NCBI GenBank assembly: GCA_015487895.1
Contig: WFOW01000377.1
Location: 1 to 7,060, forward strand
Source: Gammaproteobacteria bacterium
GTDB lineage: Bacteria > Pseudomonadota > Gammaproteobacteria > S144-34
DNA: 7,060 bases
Direction: 5' to 3'
The translations under genes were made by a program, and so were the position numbers. Shown here piece by piece: positions 1 to 6,875 of this stretch. Position 1 is the stretch's first letter, and each line of letters begins with the position of its first letter. The notes beneath the pieces were generated by a model. The model worked only from the letters and a program-made list of their open reading frames with translations. It was not told the origin of the DNA and ran no database searches.

Positions 1-1186
1 AGCCGGACTCGCCCACGAGCGCCAGGGTGCGGCCGCCGGCGAGCGCAAAGGAGAGCCCGTCGACGGCGCGCACGTGGGCGACCGTGCGCCGCAGCACGCC
101 CTTGCGCACCGGGAAGTGCACGGCGAGCCCCCGCACCTCGAGCAGGGGTGCGCCCGCCGCCGCCGGCGCGGCGCGGCGCGGCGGCGGGGGTGCGGCGGGC
201 GCGGCGGCGCGGCCCTCGGCGACCGCGTGGCAGCGCACGCGGTGGCCCTCGCCGAGCTCGGTCCAGCCCGGCGTCTCGCTCCGGCAGCGCGCGTCGGCGA
301 GCGCGCAGCGCGGGGCGAAGCGGCAGCCCGGCGGCGGCGCCGCGAGCGAGGGCACCGTGCCCGGGACCGCGGCGAGCGGGCGCGCGCGCTTGCGCCGGTC
401 GGGCAGGGCCTCGAAGAGCCCCTGCGTGTAGGGGTGGCGCGGCTCGCGGAAGAAGCGCCCGCGCGGGGCCTCCTCCACGATCTCGCCCGCGTACATGACG
501 GCGACGCGGTCGGCGTTCTCGGCGACCACGCCGAGGTCGTGCGTGATGAGCAGCAGCGCCATGCCGCGGCGCTCGCGCTCGCGCCGCAGCAGCTCCAGCA
601 CCTGGGCCTGCAGGGTGACGTCGAGGGCCGTGGTCGGCTCGTCGGCGATGACCAGCTCCGGGTCGCAGGCGATGGCCATGGCGATCACCACGCGCTGCTT
701 CATGCCCCCCGAGAGCTGGTGGGGATACTCGCGCAGGCGCCGCTCGGGGTCCGGGATGCCCACCTCGCGCAGCAGGGCGAGCACGCGCTCGCGCCGGGCG
801 CGCCCGCGCAGCCCGAGATGGCGCGTCAGCGCCTCGCCGATCTGGGTCTCGACGCTCAGCACCGGGTTGAGCGCCGTCTGCGGCTCCTGGAAGACCATGC
901 CGATGCGCCGCCCGCGCACCGCGCGCAGCTCGCGCTCCGGCAGGCGCAGCAGGTCGGTGCCGTCGAGCCGCACCGAGCCTTCCACGATGCGCGCCGCGGG
1001 GCGCGGCACCAGGCCGAGGATGGAGAGCGCCGTCATGGACTTGCCGCAGCCGGACTCGCCCACCAGGGCGTAGGCCTCGCCGCGGCGGATGCGGAAGCTC
1101 ACCCCGTCCACCGCGCGCACCGCGCCGGGCCCCCGCCCGATGAGGGTGCGCAGGCCCTCGACCTCCAGCAGCGCGCCGCCGCTCAC
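1..1186 (-). CDS. Fused double ABC ATPase of peptide importer (YejF type), 3' end cut off
   Basis: ATP-hydrolysing subunit that powers the peptide-type importer encoded just upstream; it acts on the cytoplasmic face of the inner membrane. Translation from GTG at 1186 gives 395 residues before the left edge. The first nucleotide-binding domain is complete: Walker A GESGCGKS (43-50), Q-loop Q100, signature LSGGMKQR (158-165), Walker B LVIADEPT (178-185) and H-loop H216. An oligopeptide-transporter C-terminal region follows, with cysteines 288, 294, 301 and 319, then a Pro/Ala-rich linker (about 321-346). A second ABC domain begins near 348 and is cut within its Walker A (GESG). Two ABC domains in one chain are typical of YejF and of GsiA-like proteins, against separate DppD and DppF. 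The start is supported by GGAGG at 1195-1199, 8 nt upstream, and by a GTGA overlap with the permease stop. Substrate is not shown by this subunit. Confidence 0.95.
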   Translation of the reverse strand, partial: MSGGALLEVEGLRTLIGRGPGAVRAVDGVSFRIRRGEAYALVGESGCGKSMTALSILGLVPRPAARIVEGSVRLDGTDLLRLPERELRAVRGRRIGMVFQEPQTALNPVLSVETQIGEALTRHLGLRGRARRERVLALLREVGIPDPERRLREYPHQLSGGMKQRVVIAMAIACDPELVIADEPTTALDVTLQAQVLELLRRERERRGMALLLITHDLGVVAENADRVAVMYAGEIVEEAPRGRFFREPRHPYTQGLFEALPDRRKRARPLAAVPGTVPSLAAPPPGCRFAPRCALADARCRSETPGWTELGEGHRVRCHAVAEGRAAAPAAPPPPRRAAPAAAGAPLLEVRGLAVHFPVRKGVLRRTVAHVRAVDGLSFALAGGRTLALVGESG

Positions 1187-2589
1187 CGCACGCGCCTCCG
1201 CGGGTCGAAGGCCTCGCGCACCGCGTCGGCGAAGAGGTTTGCCGCGAGCACGAGGCCGAGCATGAACACGAAGGCCGCCGCCAGCGTCCACCACACCACC
1301 GGCTCGCGCGCGAGCTCGAGGCGGGCGGAGTTGATCATGTTGCCCCAGCTCGTCATGGTGGGATCCACGCCGACGCCGACGTAGGCGAGCACCGCCTCGG
1401 CCAGCACCAGGGCGGAGAAGTCGAGCACCACGCTGATGAGGACGATGTGCAGCACGTTGGGCAGGACGTGGCGCACGAGGATGGCGCCGTGGCCGGTGCC
1501 GAGGGCGACGGCGGCCTGCACGTACTCGACCTCGCGCAGCTTGAGGGTCTCGCCGCGCAGCATGCGGCACAGCCCGGTCCAGCTCGTCACCCCGAGCACC
1601 GCGCACAGGAAGAGGAGCCGGAGGTCGGCGCGCGCGGCGGTGGTCTCGAACAGCTCCGGGTGGCTGGCCATGTAGACCTGCAGCATGAGGATGCCGGCGG
1701 CGATGAGCAGCACGCCCGGGATGGAGTTGAGCGTGGTGTAGAGGTACTGGACGAGGTCGTCCACGCGCCCGCCGAAGTAGCCGGCCGAGAGCCCCATGGC
1801 GAGGGCGAAGGGCAGCATGAGGAGCGTGGTGAGCGTGCCGATGACGAGCCCGGTGCGCACGCTCTTGAGCGCCTGGTAGAGCACGTCCTCGCCCACCTTG
1901 TCCGTGCCGAGGACGTGGTAGCCGGCGGCGAGCCAGGCGGTGACGCCGGCAGCCACGGCGAGCGCGGCGGCGGTGGCGAGCATGGGCCGCCAGGGAAGCT
2001 CGGTGCGGCCGGCGGCAAGCCGCGCAAACGCCGCGCGCCACGAAAGCCTCCAGCGCCGCGCGAGCGCCGCGGCGAGGAGCGCCGCCGCGCCCGCCCACAG
2101 CACGAGCCCCGCGGCGGCGCCCGCCAGCGCCCGGCGTGCGACGTCGGGCCAGCGCTCGCGGTCGGGATCGGCGAGGTGGGCGCCGCCGTAGCGCAGGCGC
2201 GGGCGCTCGCGCACGCGCGTGCCGTCCGGGCGCTCCACGGTCTCCCTGACGTGCAGGCGCACGGCGAGCGGGGCCGAGTAGGTCTTCTCGGCGCCCGCGC
2301 GCAGGCGCGCCAGGGCCAGGTCGAGCACGCTCAGCACCTCCGCCGACCAGTGCACGCGCCCGTCCGGCCCCTGCGACGCGGGCAGCCGGAAGTGGAGCGA
2401 GTCGGCGACGCCGACGAGCGCGTAGGCGGCGAGCACCACCGCGGCGCACATGCCCGTGCGCGAGCGCGCCACCCGCCCCCACGGCTCGCGCAGGTGCGGC
2501 GTGCGGCGCACGTGCCAGGCGAAGGCCGCCAGCCCCGCGATCAGCAGGAAGAGCAGCGCATCGGTCCACAGCAGCACCGGCCGGAACAC
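1183..2589 (-). CDS. Peptide ABC transporter permease, YejE/DppC/OppC type, with extra N-terminal domain
   Basis: Inner-membrane channel subunit, 468 residues, expected to pair with the permease encoded upstream. The C-terminal half is a standard binding-protein-dependent permease. It has the motif HVLGTDKVGEDVL (225-237), a transmembrane core, an EAA-loop segment that contacts the ATPase (about 357-378, ending ILVRHVLPN), the family motif TSWGNMI (413-419), and a C-terminal DPRRR. The protein is much longer than usual; E. coli YejE is about 340 residues. The extra length is N-terminal: two predicted helices (about 5-25 and 47-64), a hydrophilic, probably periplasmic stretch (about 65-150), and another helix (about 153-176). 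The start is GTG at 2589, 4 nt after the stop of the preceding gene, with GGGG at 2597-2600 as a plausible Shine-Dalgarno. The first ATG in frame would be residue 47, which would remove the first helix. The stop overlaps the ATPase start (GTGA). Substrate is not determined. Confidence 0.93.
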   Translation of the reverse strand: MFRPVLLWTDALLFLLIAGLAAFAWHVRRTPHLREPWGRVARSRTGMCAAVVLAAYALVGVADSLHFRLPASQGPDGRVHWSAEVLSVLDLALARLRAGAEKTYSAPLAVRLHVRETVERPDGTRVRERPRLRYGGAHLADPDRERWPDVARRALAGAAAGLVLWAGAAALLAAALARRWRLSWRAAFARLAAGRTELPWRPMLATAAALAVAAGVTAWLAAGYHVLGTDKVGEDVLYQALKSVRTGLVIGTLTTLLMLPFALAMGLSAGYFGGRVDDLVQYLYTTLNSIPGVLLIAAGILMLQVYMASHPELFETTAARADLRLLFLCAVLGVTSWTGLCRMLRGETLKLREVEYVQAAVALGTGHGAILVRHVLPNVLHIVLISVVLDFSALVLAEAVLAYVGVGVDPTMTSWGNMINSARLELAREPVVWWTLAAAFVFMLGLVLAANLFADAVREAFDPRRRVR

Positions 2590-2593
2590 CGCC

Positions 2594-3571
2594 CTACCCC
2601 AGCCGCACCCGCGGGTCCACCAGCGTGTAGGAGATGTCGGTGAGCAGCAGTCCCGCGATGTAGAGCACCGAGCCGAGGAAGACCATGGCCCGCACCTCGG
2701 CGAAGTCCTGGGCCTGGATGGCGTCGATGGTGTAGCTGCCGAGCCCCGGGATGGCGAAGAAGGACTCGAGCAGGAGCGATCCCATGAAGAGCAGCGGCAG
2801 CACCGCGACCACCCCCGTGAGGATGGGGATCATGGCGTTGCCGAGGACGTGGCGGAAGAGCACCGCGAGCTCGCCCAGCCCCTTGGCGCGCGCCGTGCGC
2901 ACGTAGTCCTTGTCCGCCTCCTCCAGGAAGAGGGTGCGGTACCAGCGCGCGTTGGCGCCGAGCGTGGCGAGGACGCCGATCGCAGCCGGCAGCGCCAGGA
3001 AGCGCACCGCATCGAGGCCGCCCGCGTAGCCCGAGATGGGCACCAGGTGCATGAGCTTCCCCACCAGGTACTGCCCGGCGATGATGTAGAACAGCGCCGA
3101 GATGGACATGAGCACCACCAGCGCCACCGTGCCCCAGGCGTCGAGGTAGCTCCCGCGGAAGAGCACCAGCGCGAGCGCCACGGTCACGTGCGTGAGCAGG
3201 CCCGCCAGGAAGACCGGCACCGCCAGCGCCAGGCTCGGCCACATGCGCTGGCGGATGTCCTCGCCGATGTCGCGGCCGCGGTCCGAGCGGCCGAAGTCGA
3301 AGACGAACAGCCGCACCGACTTGCGGTAGAAGATGGTCTCGGTGAGCTTGCCCGCGCCCTCGGCCGCGCCGTTCCAGAACAGCGGCAGGTCGTAGCCGCG
3401 CTCGCGCTTCCAGCGCTCGATGGCCTCGGGCGTGACGCGCTTGACGCCGAGGTGCATGCGCGCCATGTCGTCGGGCGTGTTGACCACGAAGAACAGCGCG
3501 AAGGTGATCAGGTTCACCCCGATCAGGATCGGGATCGCGTAGAGGACGCGGCGGACGATGTAGGCGATCAC
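2594..3571 (-). CDS. Peptide ABC transporter permease, YejB/DppB/OppB type
   Basis: Inner-membrane channel subunit of the importer, 325 residues, normal for the family. The N-terminus IVRRVLYAIPILIGVNLITF (4-23) is the usual first helix. A long hydrophilic segment (about 32-110), including the YejB-like region TPEAIERWKRERGYDLPLF, precedes the membrane core. Further helices lie near 113-137, 147-170, 188-205, 250-272 and 294-316. The EAA loop reads DYVRTARAKGLGE (222-234), continuing to RHVLGNAMIPILTG, and the motif FFAIPGLGSYTIDAI (271-285) and C-terminal DPRVR are typical of DppB. The start is GTG at 3571, overlapping the binding-protein stop as GTGA, with GAGGGGG at 3579-3585 as Shine-Dalgarno, 7 nt away. 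The same open frame continues far upstream through the binding-protein gene, but that upstream translation is Arg/Ala-rich shadow and is not part of this protein. Alternative starts a few codons in cannot be excluded. Confidence 0.94.
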   Translation of the reverse strand: MIAYIVRRVLYAIPILIGVNLITFALFFVVNTPDDMARMHLGVKRVTPEAIERWKRERGYDLPLFWNGAAEGAGKLTETIFYRKSVRLFVFDFGRSDRGRDIGEDIRQRMWPSLALAVPVFLAGLLTHVTVALALVLFRGSYLDAWGTVALVVLMSISALFYIIAGQYLVGKLMHLVPISGYAGGLDAVRFLALPAAIGVLATLGANARWYRTLFLEEADKDYVRTARAKGLGELAVLFRHVLGNAMIPILTGVVAVLPLLFMGSLLLESFFAIPGLGSYTIDAIQAQDFAEVRAMVFLGSVLYIAGLLLTDISYTLVDPRVRLG

Positions 3572-5775
3572 GGCCCCGCCCCCTCGAGCGGCGGGCGCCG
3601 CTCCTGGCGCCGCCACTGCGCCACGGCGGGCGCGACGGCGGCGGCGAGCGCGAGCGCGACGAGCGCCAGCGGCCACAGCACGGGCCGGTTCCACTCCGCG
3701 CGGCGCGCGGCGCGCAGGTGCGGGTCGATGCGCAGGTACTTGAGCGTGTTGTTCGCCATCAGGTTGGGCTTGGCGTTGCCCACCCAGGCGTGGAGCAGGC
3801 GGTAGGCCTTGGGGTTGACGCCCCACACCCAGGGCGCGTCGCGGCGGGCGATGTCCACCATGCGCCGGATGAGGGCGAGGCGCTCGGGGCCGTTCGGCAT
3901 GGCCCGCATGCGCTCGAACAGGCGGTCGAACTCGGGATTGGCGTAGTTGGCGGCGTTCTCGCCGCCGTGGCGCACCTTGCCGTTGGGCCCGTAGAGCAGG
4001 AACAGGAAGTTCTCGGGGTCCGGGTAGTCGGCGTTCCAGCCCCAGGTGAAGATCTGGGCGGTGCCGTTGCGCATCTTCTCCTGGAAGCGGTTGTAGTCGG
4101 TGGCGCGCACCACGAGCTGGATGCCGAGCCTGGCGAGCTGCTTGCGGAACCAGTCGAGGCGCGCCTTGTCGTCGGGGCGGCCGCCGGTGACGTCGAAGTG
4201 CAGCACCAGCGGCTTGCCGGTGCGCGCGTCCACGCCGCCCGGGTAGCCCGCCTCGGCCAGCAGGCGCCGCGCCTCGGCGAGCGGGCGGCGGCGGGCGCGG
4301 CCGTCGCGCCACTCGTAGACGTAGGGGTTGATGCCGGCCTCGCCCTCCTCGTGGCCGAAGATGCCGGGCGGGATGGGGCCCTGGGCGGGCACGCCGCGGC
4401 CGTTCATGAAGATCGAGATGTACTCCTCGTAGTCGAGGGCGATGGAGATGGCGCGGCGCAGCTTGCGGCCGCGCTCGTCGAGCCCGCCCACCACCGGGTC
4501 GAGCATGTTGAAGCCGAGGTAGTAGACCGAGGCGAGCACCGCCGTCTGCAGCCGGATGCCCTTGGCGCGCAGGGCCGGCGTGAGGCTCACCTCGCCGCCC
4601 GCGCCCACGCGCACGGCCTGGTCGAAGGCGTCCTCGCTGATGCCCGACATGTCGTAGTAGCCCTGCAGGAACTTGTTCCAGCGCGGGATCTCCTCGCGCT
4701 CGAGGCTGAAGACCACCCGGTCGATGAAGGGCAGCGGCCGGCCGGCGTCGGCGAGGAGCCCCGCGGCGCGGTCGCCGGGGGCGCCCTCGGCCGGATAGCG
4801 CTCGCCGTGGAACTCGGGGTTGCGCTCGAGGACCATGCGCCGGTTGGGGTTGTTGACGGTCAGCATGTAGGGCCCGGTGCCCACCGGGAACCAGTCGAGC
4901 ACGATGTTGCGCTCGGCGAGCACCCCCTGCGCGTAGAATCGCTCGGCCTCCCAGGGCATGGGCGCGAAGAAGGGCATGGCGAGCCAGTAGACGAACTGGG
5001 GGTAGTGGCCGCGGATGCGCACGCGGAAGGTGTAGCGGTCGACGAGCTCGACGCCGGCGAGCTCGAAGCGGCGCAGGTCCAGCCAGCGCTCGCCGCGCGC
5101 GCGCGCCTCGCGCCAGGCCTCGTCGAGGCGGCGGCCGAGCTCGCGCAGCCCCACGATGTGGCCGCTCATGAGGCCGTAGATGGGCGAGGCCACCGCCGGA
5201 TGGGCCAGCCGCTTGATCTGGTAGACGTAGTCGGCGGCGGTGAGCTCGCGCGTGGCGCGCACGGGCAGGTCGTAGGGCGAGCGCAGGCGCGCGGCCTCGC
5301 GCGCCGTGAGGTGGTGGTAGAGGAAGCGCCCGTCGGGCCCGCGCGCGAAGGCCGGGTGCGGCTGGTAGCGGATGCCGGGGCGAATGCGGATCTCGTAGAC
5401 GCTCTCGGCCACCTGCGCGGCCGGCGCGTCGTCGGGCAGGCGCCGGCCGCGGGCGTCGTAGAGCCGCGGCTTCGGGACCGCCTCGGCCGTCAGCGGCACC
5501 AGCGTGTAGGGGCGCTTCAGGTAATGGTACTGCAGCGGCGGCTCGTAGACGTTGGCGATGATGGCGTACTCGTTGGAGGAGTAGCTGCGCGCGGGGTCGA
5601 GGTGCTTGGGCCGCTCCTGGAAGTCGGTGTAGTAGATGTTGGCGCGCGCCTCGCGCGCCGGGTAGGGGTTGTTCCACGGCTCGGCGCAGCCGCCCGCGGC
5701 GAGCGCCAGCGCCGCCAGCGCGACGCCGCGCCCCCACCAGCGCCTCCACCGTCCGCGCTGCGGCGCCTCCTCCAT
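3568..5775 (-). CDS. Extracellular solute-binding lipoprotein of peptide ABC importer (SBP family 5, YejA-like) with C-terminal membrane helix
   Basis: Substrate-capturing subunit of the importer, first gene of the operon, 735 residues. A basic N-terminus (RGRWRRWWGRG) and a hydrophobic stretch lead to a lipobox-like LAAGGC with Cys30, so it is probably an N-terminally lipidated periplasmic protein. The mature part is a family 5 peptide/nickel-binding protein: an opening HLDPARSYSSNEY (58-70), NVYEPPLQYHYL (75-86), a central YYLGFNMLDPVVGG segment, and a C-terminal PWVWGVNPKAYRLLHAWVGN segment. After the domain comes a predicted membrane helix (about 699-720) followed by a basic tail (WRRQERR), which is unusual for this family. 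E. coli YejA is about 600 residues. The start is forced: an in-frame TAA lies four codons upstream (5785-5787), and no other ATG, GTG or TTG precedes the lipobox. There is no Shine-Dalgarno site. The ligand (peptide, microcin-like or nucleoside peptide) cannot be read from sequence. Confidence 0.93.
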   Translation of the reverse strand: MEEAPQRGRWRRWWGRGVALAALALAAGGCAEPWNNPYPAREARANIYYTDFQERPKHLDPARSYSSNEYAIIANVYEPPLQYHYLKRPYTLVPLTAEAVPKPRLYDARGRRLPDDAPAAQVAESVYEIRIRPGIRYQPHPAFARGPDGRFLYHHLTAREAARLRSPYDLPVRATRELTAADYVYQIKRLAHPAVASPIYGLMSGHIVGLRELGRRLDEAWREARARGERWLDLRRFELAGVELVDRYTFRVRIRGHYPQFVYWLAMPFFAPMPWEAERFYAQGVLAERNIVLDWFPVGTGPYMLTVNNPNRRMVLERNPEFHGERYPAEGAPGDRAAGLLADAGRPLPFIDRVVFSLEREEIPRWNKFLQGYYDMSGISEDAFDQAVRVGAGGEVSLTPALRAKGIRLQTAVLASVYYLGFNMLDPVVGGLDERGRKLRRAISIALDYEEYISIFMNGRGVPAQGPIPPGIFGHEEGEAGINPYVYEWRDGRARRRPLAEARRLLAEAGYPGGVDARTGKPLVLHFDVTGGRPDDKARLDWFRKQLARLGIQLVVRATDYNRFQEKMRNGTAQIFTWGWNADYPDPENFLFLLYGPNGKVRHGGENAANYANPEFDRLFERMRAMPNGPERLALIRRMVDIARRDAPWVWGVNPKAYRLLHAWVGNAKPNLMANNTLKYLRIDPHLRAARRAEWNRPVLWPLALVALALAAAVAPAVAQWRRQERRPPLEGAGP

Positions 5776-5783
5776 CCGCGCCG

Positions 5784-5789
5784 ATTATA
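5784..5789 (-). promoter_or_regulatory. Candidate -10 box for the importer operon, very close to the start codon
   Basis: The minus strand reads TATAAT, a perfect sigma-70 -10 hexamer, in very GC-rich surroundings where such a match is unlikely by chance. It ends 8 nt before the ATG at 5775. The usual distance to +1 would place the transcript start near 5777, leaving about 2 nt of leader, so the mRNA would be almost leaderless. I see no recognisable -35 at the normal spacing (5807-5812 reads CGCGCG); TTGCGG at 5817-5822 is 27 nt away, too far. Activity is inferred only. Confidence 0.5.
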
Positions 5790-5798
5790 CGGGTCCGG

Positions 5799-5812
5799 CG
5801 CGCGGCCGCGCG
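5799..5812. promoter_or_regulatory. 14-bp perfect GC palindrome between divergent genes
   Basis: CGCGCGGCCGCGCG is a perfect palindrome in the divergent intergenic region. It lies where the -35 of the minus-strand promoter would be expected. It could be an operator, but it is low-complexity CG sequence in a GC-rich genome, so a chance origin is quite possible. Confidence 0.2.
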
Positions 5813-5853
5813 GCGCCCGCAAGGCTTTGGGCGCGCGGACTTTTCGGGTAAGG

Positions 5854-5859
5854 TATAGC
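5854..5859 (+). promoter_or_regulatory. Weak candidate -10 box for fabI
   Basis: TATAGC lies 41 nt upstream of the fabI ATG and matches four of six consensus positions. It is one of the few AT-containing patches here. The nearest -35-like sequence, TTGGGC (5827-5832), is 21 nt away, longer than normal, and there is no extended -10 TG. A start near 5866 would give a leader of about 35 nt. Confidence 0.3.
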
Positions 5860-5900
5860 GCCTTGCGCCCGGCGGTCGGGCCGATCAGGGAGGGCTGCGC

Positions 5901-6710
5901 ATGGGTTTCCTCTCCGGCAAGCGCGCGCTCGTGACGGGCGTGGCGAGCAACCGCTCCATCGCCTGGGGCATCGCCACCGCCATGCGGCGCGAGGGCGCCG
6001 AGCTCGCCTTCACCTACCAGAACGACAAGCTGCGCGAGCGCGTGACGAAGCTCGCCGCCGAGTGCGGCTCGGACATCGTGCTGCCCTGCGACGTCGCCTC
6101 CGACGAGCAGATCGCCGCGCTGTTCGAGGCCCTGGGCGGGCGCTGGGACGGGCTCGACATCGTGGTGCACTCCATCGCCTATGCGCCGAAGGAGCAGCTC
6201 GCCGGCGACTTCGTCGAGGTCACGGACCGCGAGGGCTTCCGCATCGCCCACGAGATCTCGAGCTACAGCTTCACCGCGCTGGCGAAGGCGGCGCGTCCCA
6301 TGATGCGCGGGCGCAACGGGGCGCTGCTCACGCTGAGCTACCTGGGCGCCGAGCGCGCCGTGCCCAACTACAACGTCATGGGGCTGGCCAAGGCGAGCCT
6401 GGAGGCCAACGTGCGCTACATGGCCGCCGCCCTCGGCCCCGAGGGCATCCGCGTCAACGCCGTCTCCGCCGGGCCCATCCGCACCCTCGCCGCCGCGGGG
6501 ATCGGCAACTTCCGCAAGCTGCTCGAGCACGCCGAGCGCACGGCGCCGCTGCGCCGCAACGTCACCATCGAGGAGGTGGGCAACGCGGCGGCCTTCCTGT
6601 GCTCCGACCTGGCCTCCGGCATCACGGGCGAGGTCCTCTACGTCGATTCCGGCTACCACATCCTCGGCCTGGTGGTCTCGGAGGCCGAGGCCGCGCAGCC
6701 GTCCGGCTGA
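5901..6710 (+). CDS. fabI: Enoyl-[acyl-carrier-protein] reductase (NADH), FabI
   Basis: Reduces trans-2-enoyl-ACP to acyl-ACP with NADH in the last step of each type II fatty acid elongation cycle; cytoplasmic, usually a tetramer of the short-chain dehydrogenase fold. The 269 residues match E. coli FabI (262) closely along their length. The N-terminus MGFLSGKR is identical, followed by the cofactor-binding [13 protein letters not shown] (13-25). The catalytic set is Tyr147, Tyr157 and Lys164 in [19 protein letters not shown], equivalent to E. coli Tyr146, Tyr156 and Lys163, and [11 protein letters not shown] follows. The residue matching E. coli Gly93, in the triclosan/diazaborine site, is Ala93. 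The C-terminus [10 protein letters not shown] differs from the E. coli VDGGF ending. AGGGAGGG at 5887-5894 is a strong Shine-Dalgarno. It is divergent from the importer operon. No hairpin plus T-run terminator is seen after the stop. Confidence 0.98.
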   Translation: MGFLSGKRALVTGVASNRSIAWGIATAMRREGAELAFTYQNDKLRERVTKLAAECGSDIVLPCDVASDEQIAALFEALGGRWDGLDIVVHSIAYAPKEQLAGDFVEVTDREGFRIAHEISSYSFTALAKAARPMMRGRNGALLTLSYLGAERAVPNYNVMGLAKASLEANVRYMAAALGPEGIRVNAVSAGPIRTLAAAGIGNFRKLLEHAERTAPLRRNVTIEEVGNAAAFLCSDLASGITGEVLYVDSGYHILGLVVSEAEAAQPSG

Positions 6711-6716
6711 GGAGAA

Positions 6717-6751
6717 GGGTTACAGGTTACGGGTTACAGGTTACGGGTGAC
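6717..6751. repeat. Tandem 7-bp repeat array 1 (five units)
   Basis: The units are GGGTTAC, AGGTTAC, GGGTTAC, AGGTTAC and GGGTGAC, beginning 6 nt after the fabI stop codon. Alternation of the first base makes it also readable as a 14-bp unit repeated twice. The last unit already has the form that dominates array 2. Confidence 0.92.
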
Positions 6752-6768
6752 GGTATGGACTGTGGACT

Positions 6769-6789
6769 GCAACCCGCAACCTGCAACCT
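6769..6789. repeat. Complementary 7-bp arm of copy 1
   Basis: Three units read GCAACCC, GCAACCT and GCAACCT. Their reverse complement is RGGTTGC, one base away from the RGGTTAC units of array 1. The two arms could therefore pair as a long imperfect hairpin, with about six of seven pairs per unit. Confidence 0.75.
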
Positions 6790-6834
6790 GAGGCCTGGCT
6801 AGGGCACCACCCCTCGCCTCCCGACCCTCTCGAT

Positions 6835-6860
6835 TGTGGGAGGGGCTTCCAGCCCCGACC
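6835..6860 (+). repeat. REP-like hairpin 1a
   Basis: A TGTGGG head is followed by a perfect stem GGGGCT-TCC-AGCCCC (6842-6856) and a CGACC tail. GTGG-headed short palindromes of this type resemble REP elements mobilised by RAYT (TnpA-REP) transposases in gammaproteobacteria; family membership is inferred. Confidence 0.7.
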
Positions 6861-6875
6861 CTAGCACCTTCCGAG

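Noticed and set aside
74..2643. Long plus-strand frames opposite the ATPase and permease genes
   Set aside because: Biased shadow translations (Arg/Ala/His-rich) facing minus-strand genes that have clear family motifs.
3572..5749. Minus-strand frame that would extend the YejB-type permease to over 1000 residues
   Set aside because: The upstream part is the binding-protein gene read in another frame; the real permease starts at GTG 3571 with a Shine-Dalgarno and the normal DppB N-terminus.
3718..5934. Plus-strand open frame of 738 codons opposite the binding-protein gene
   Set aside because: It is the antisense shadow of the binding-protein gene in GC-rich DNA. Its translation is rich in Val, Ala, His, Arg and Gly without domain motifs, and it runs into fabI in another frame.
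5517..6659. Minus-strand frame of 380 codons across fabI and the divergent promoter
   Set aside because: Shadow of fabI; it crosses the intergenic region and enters the binding-protein gene in the wrong frame, with no recognisable domain.
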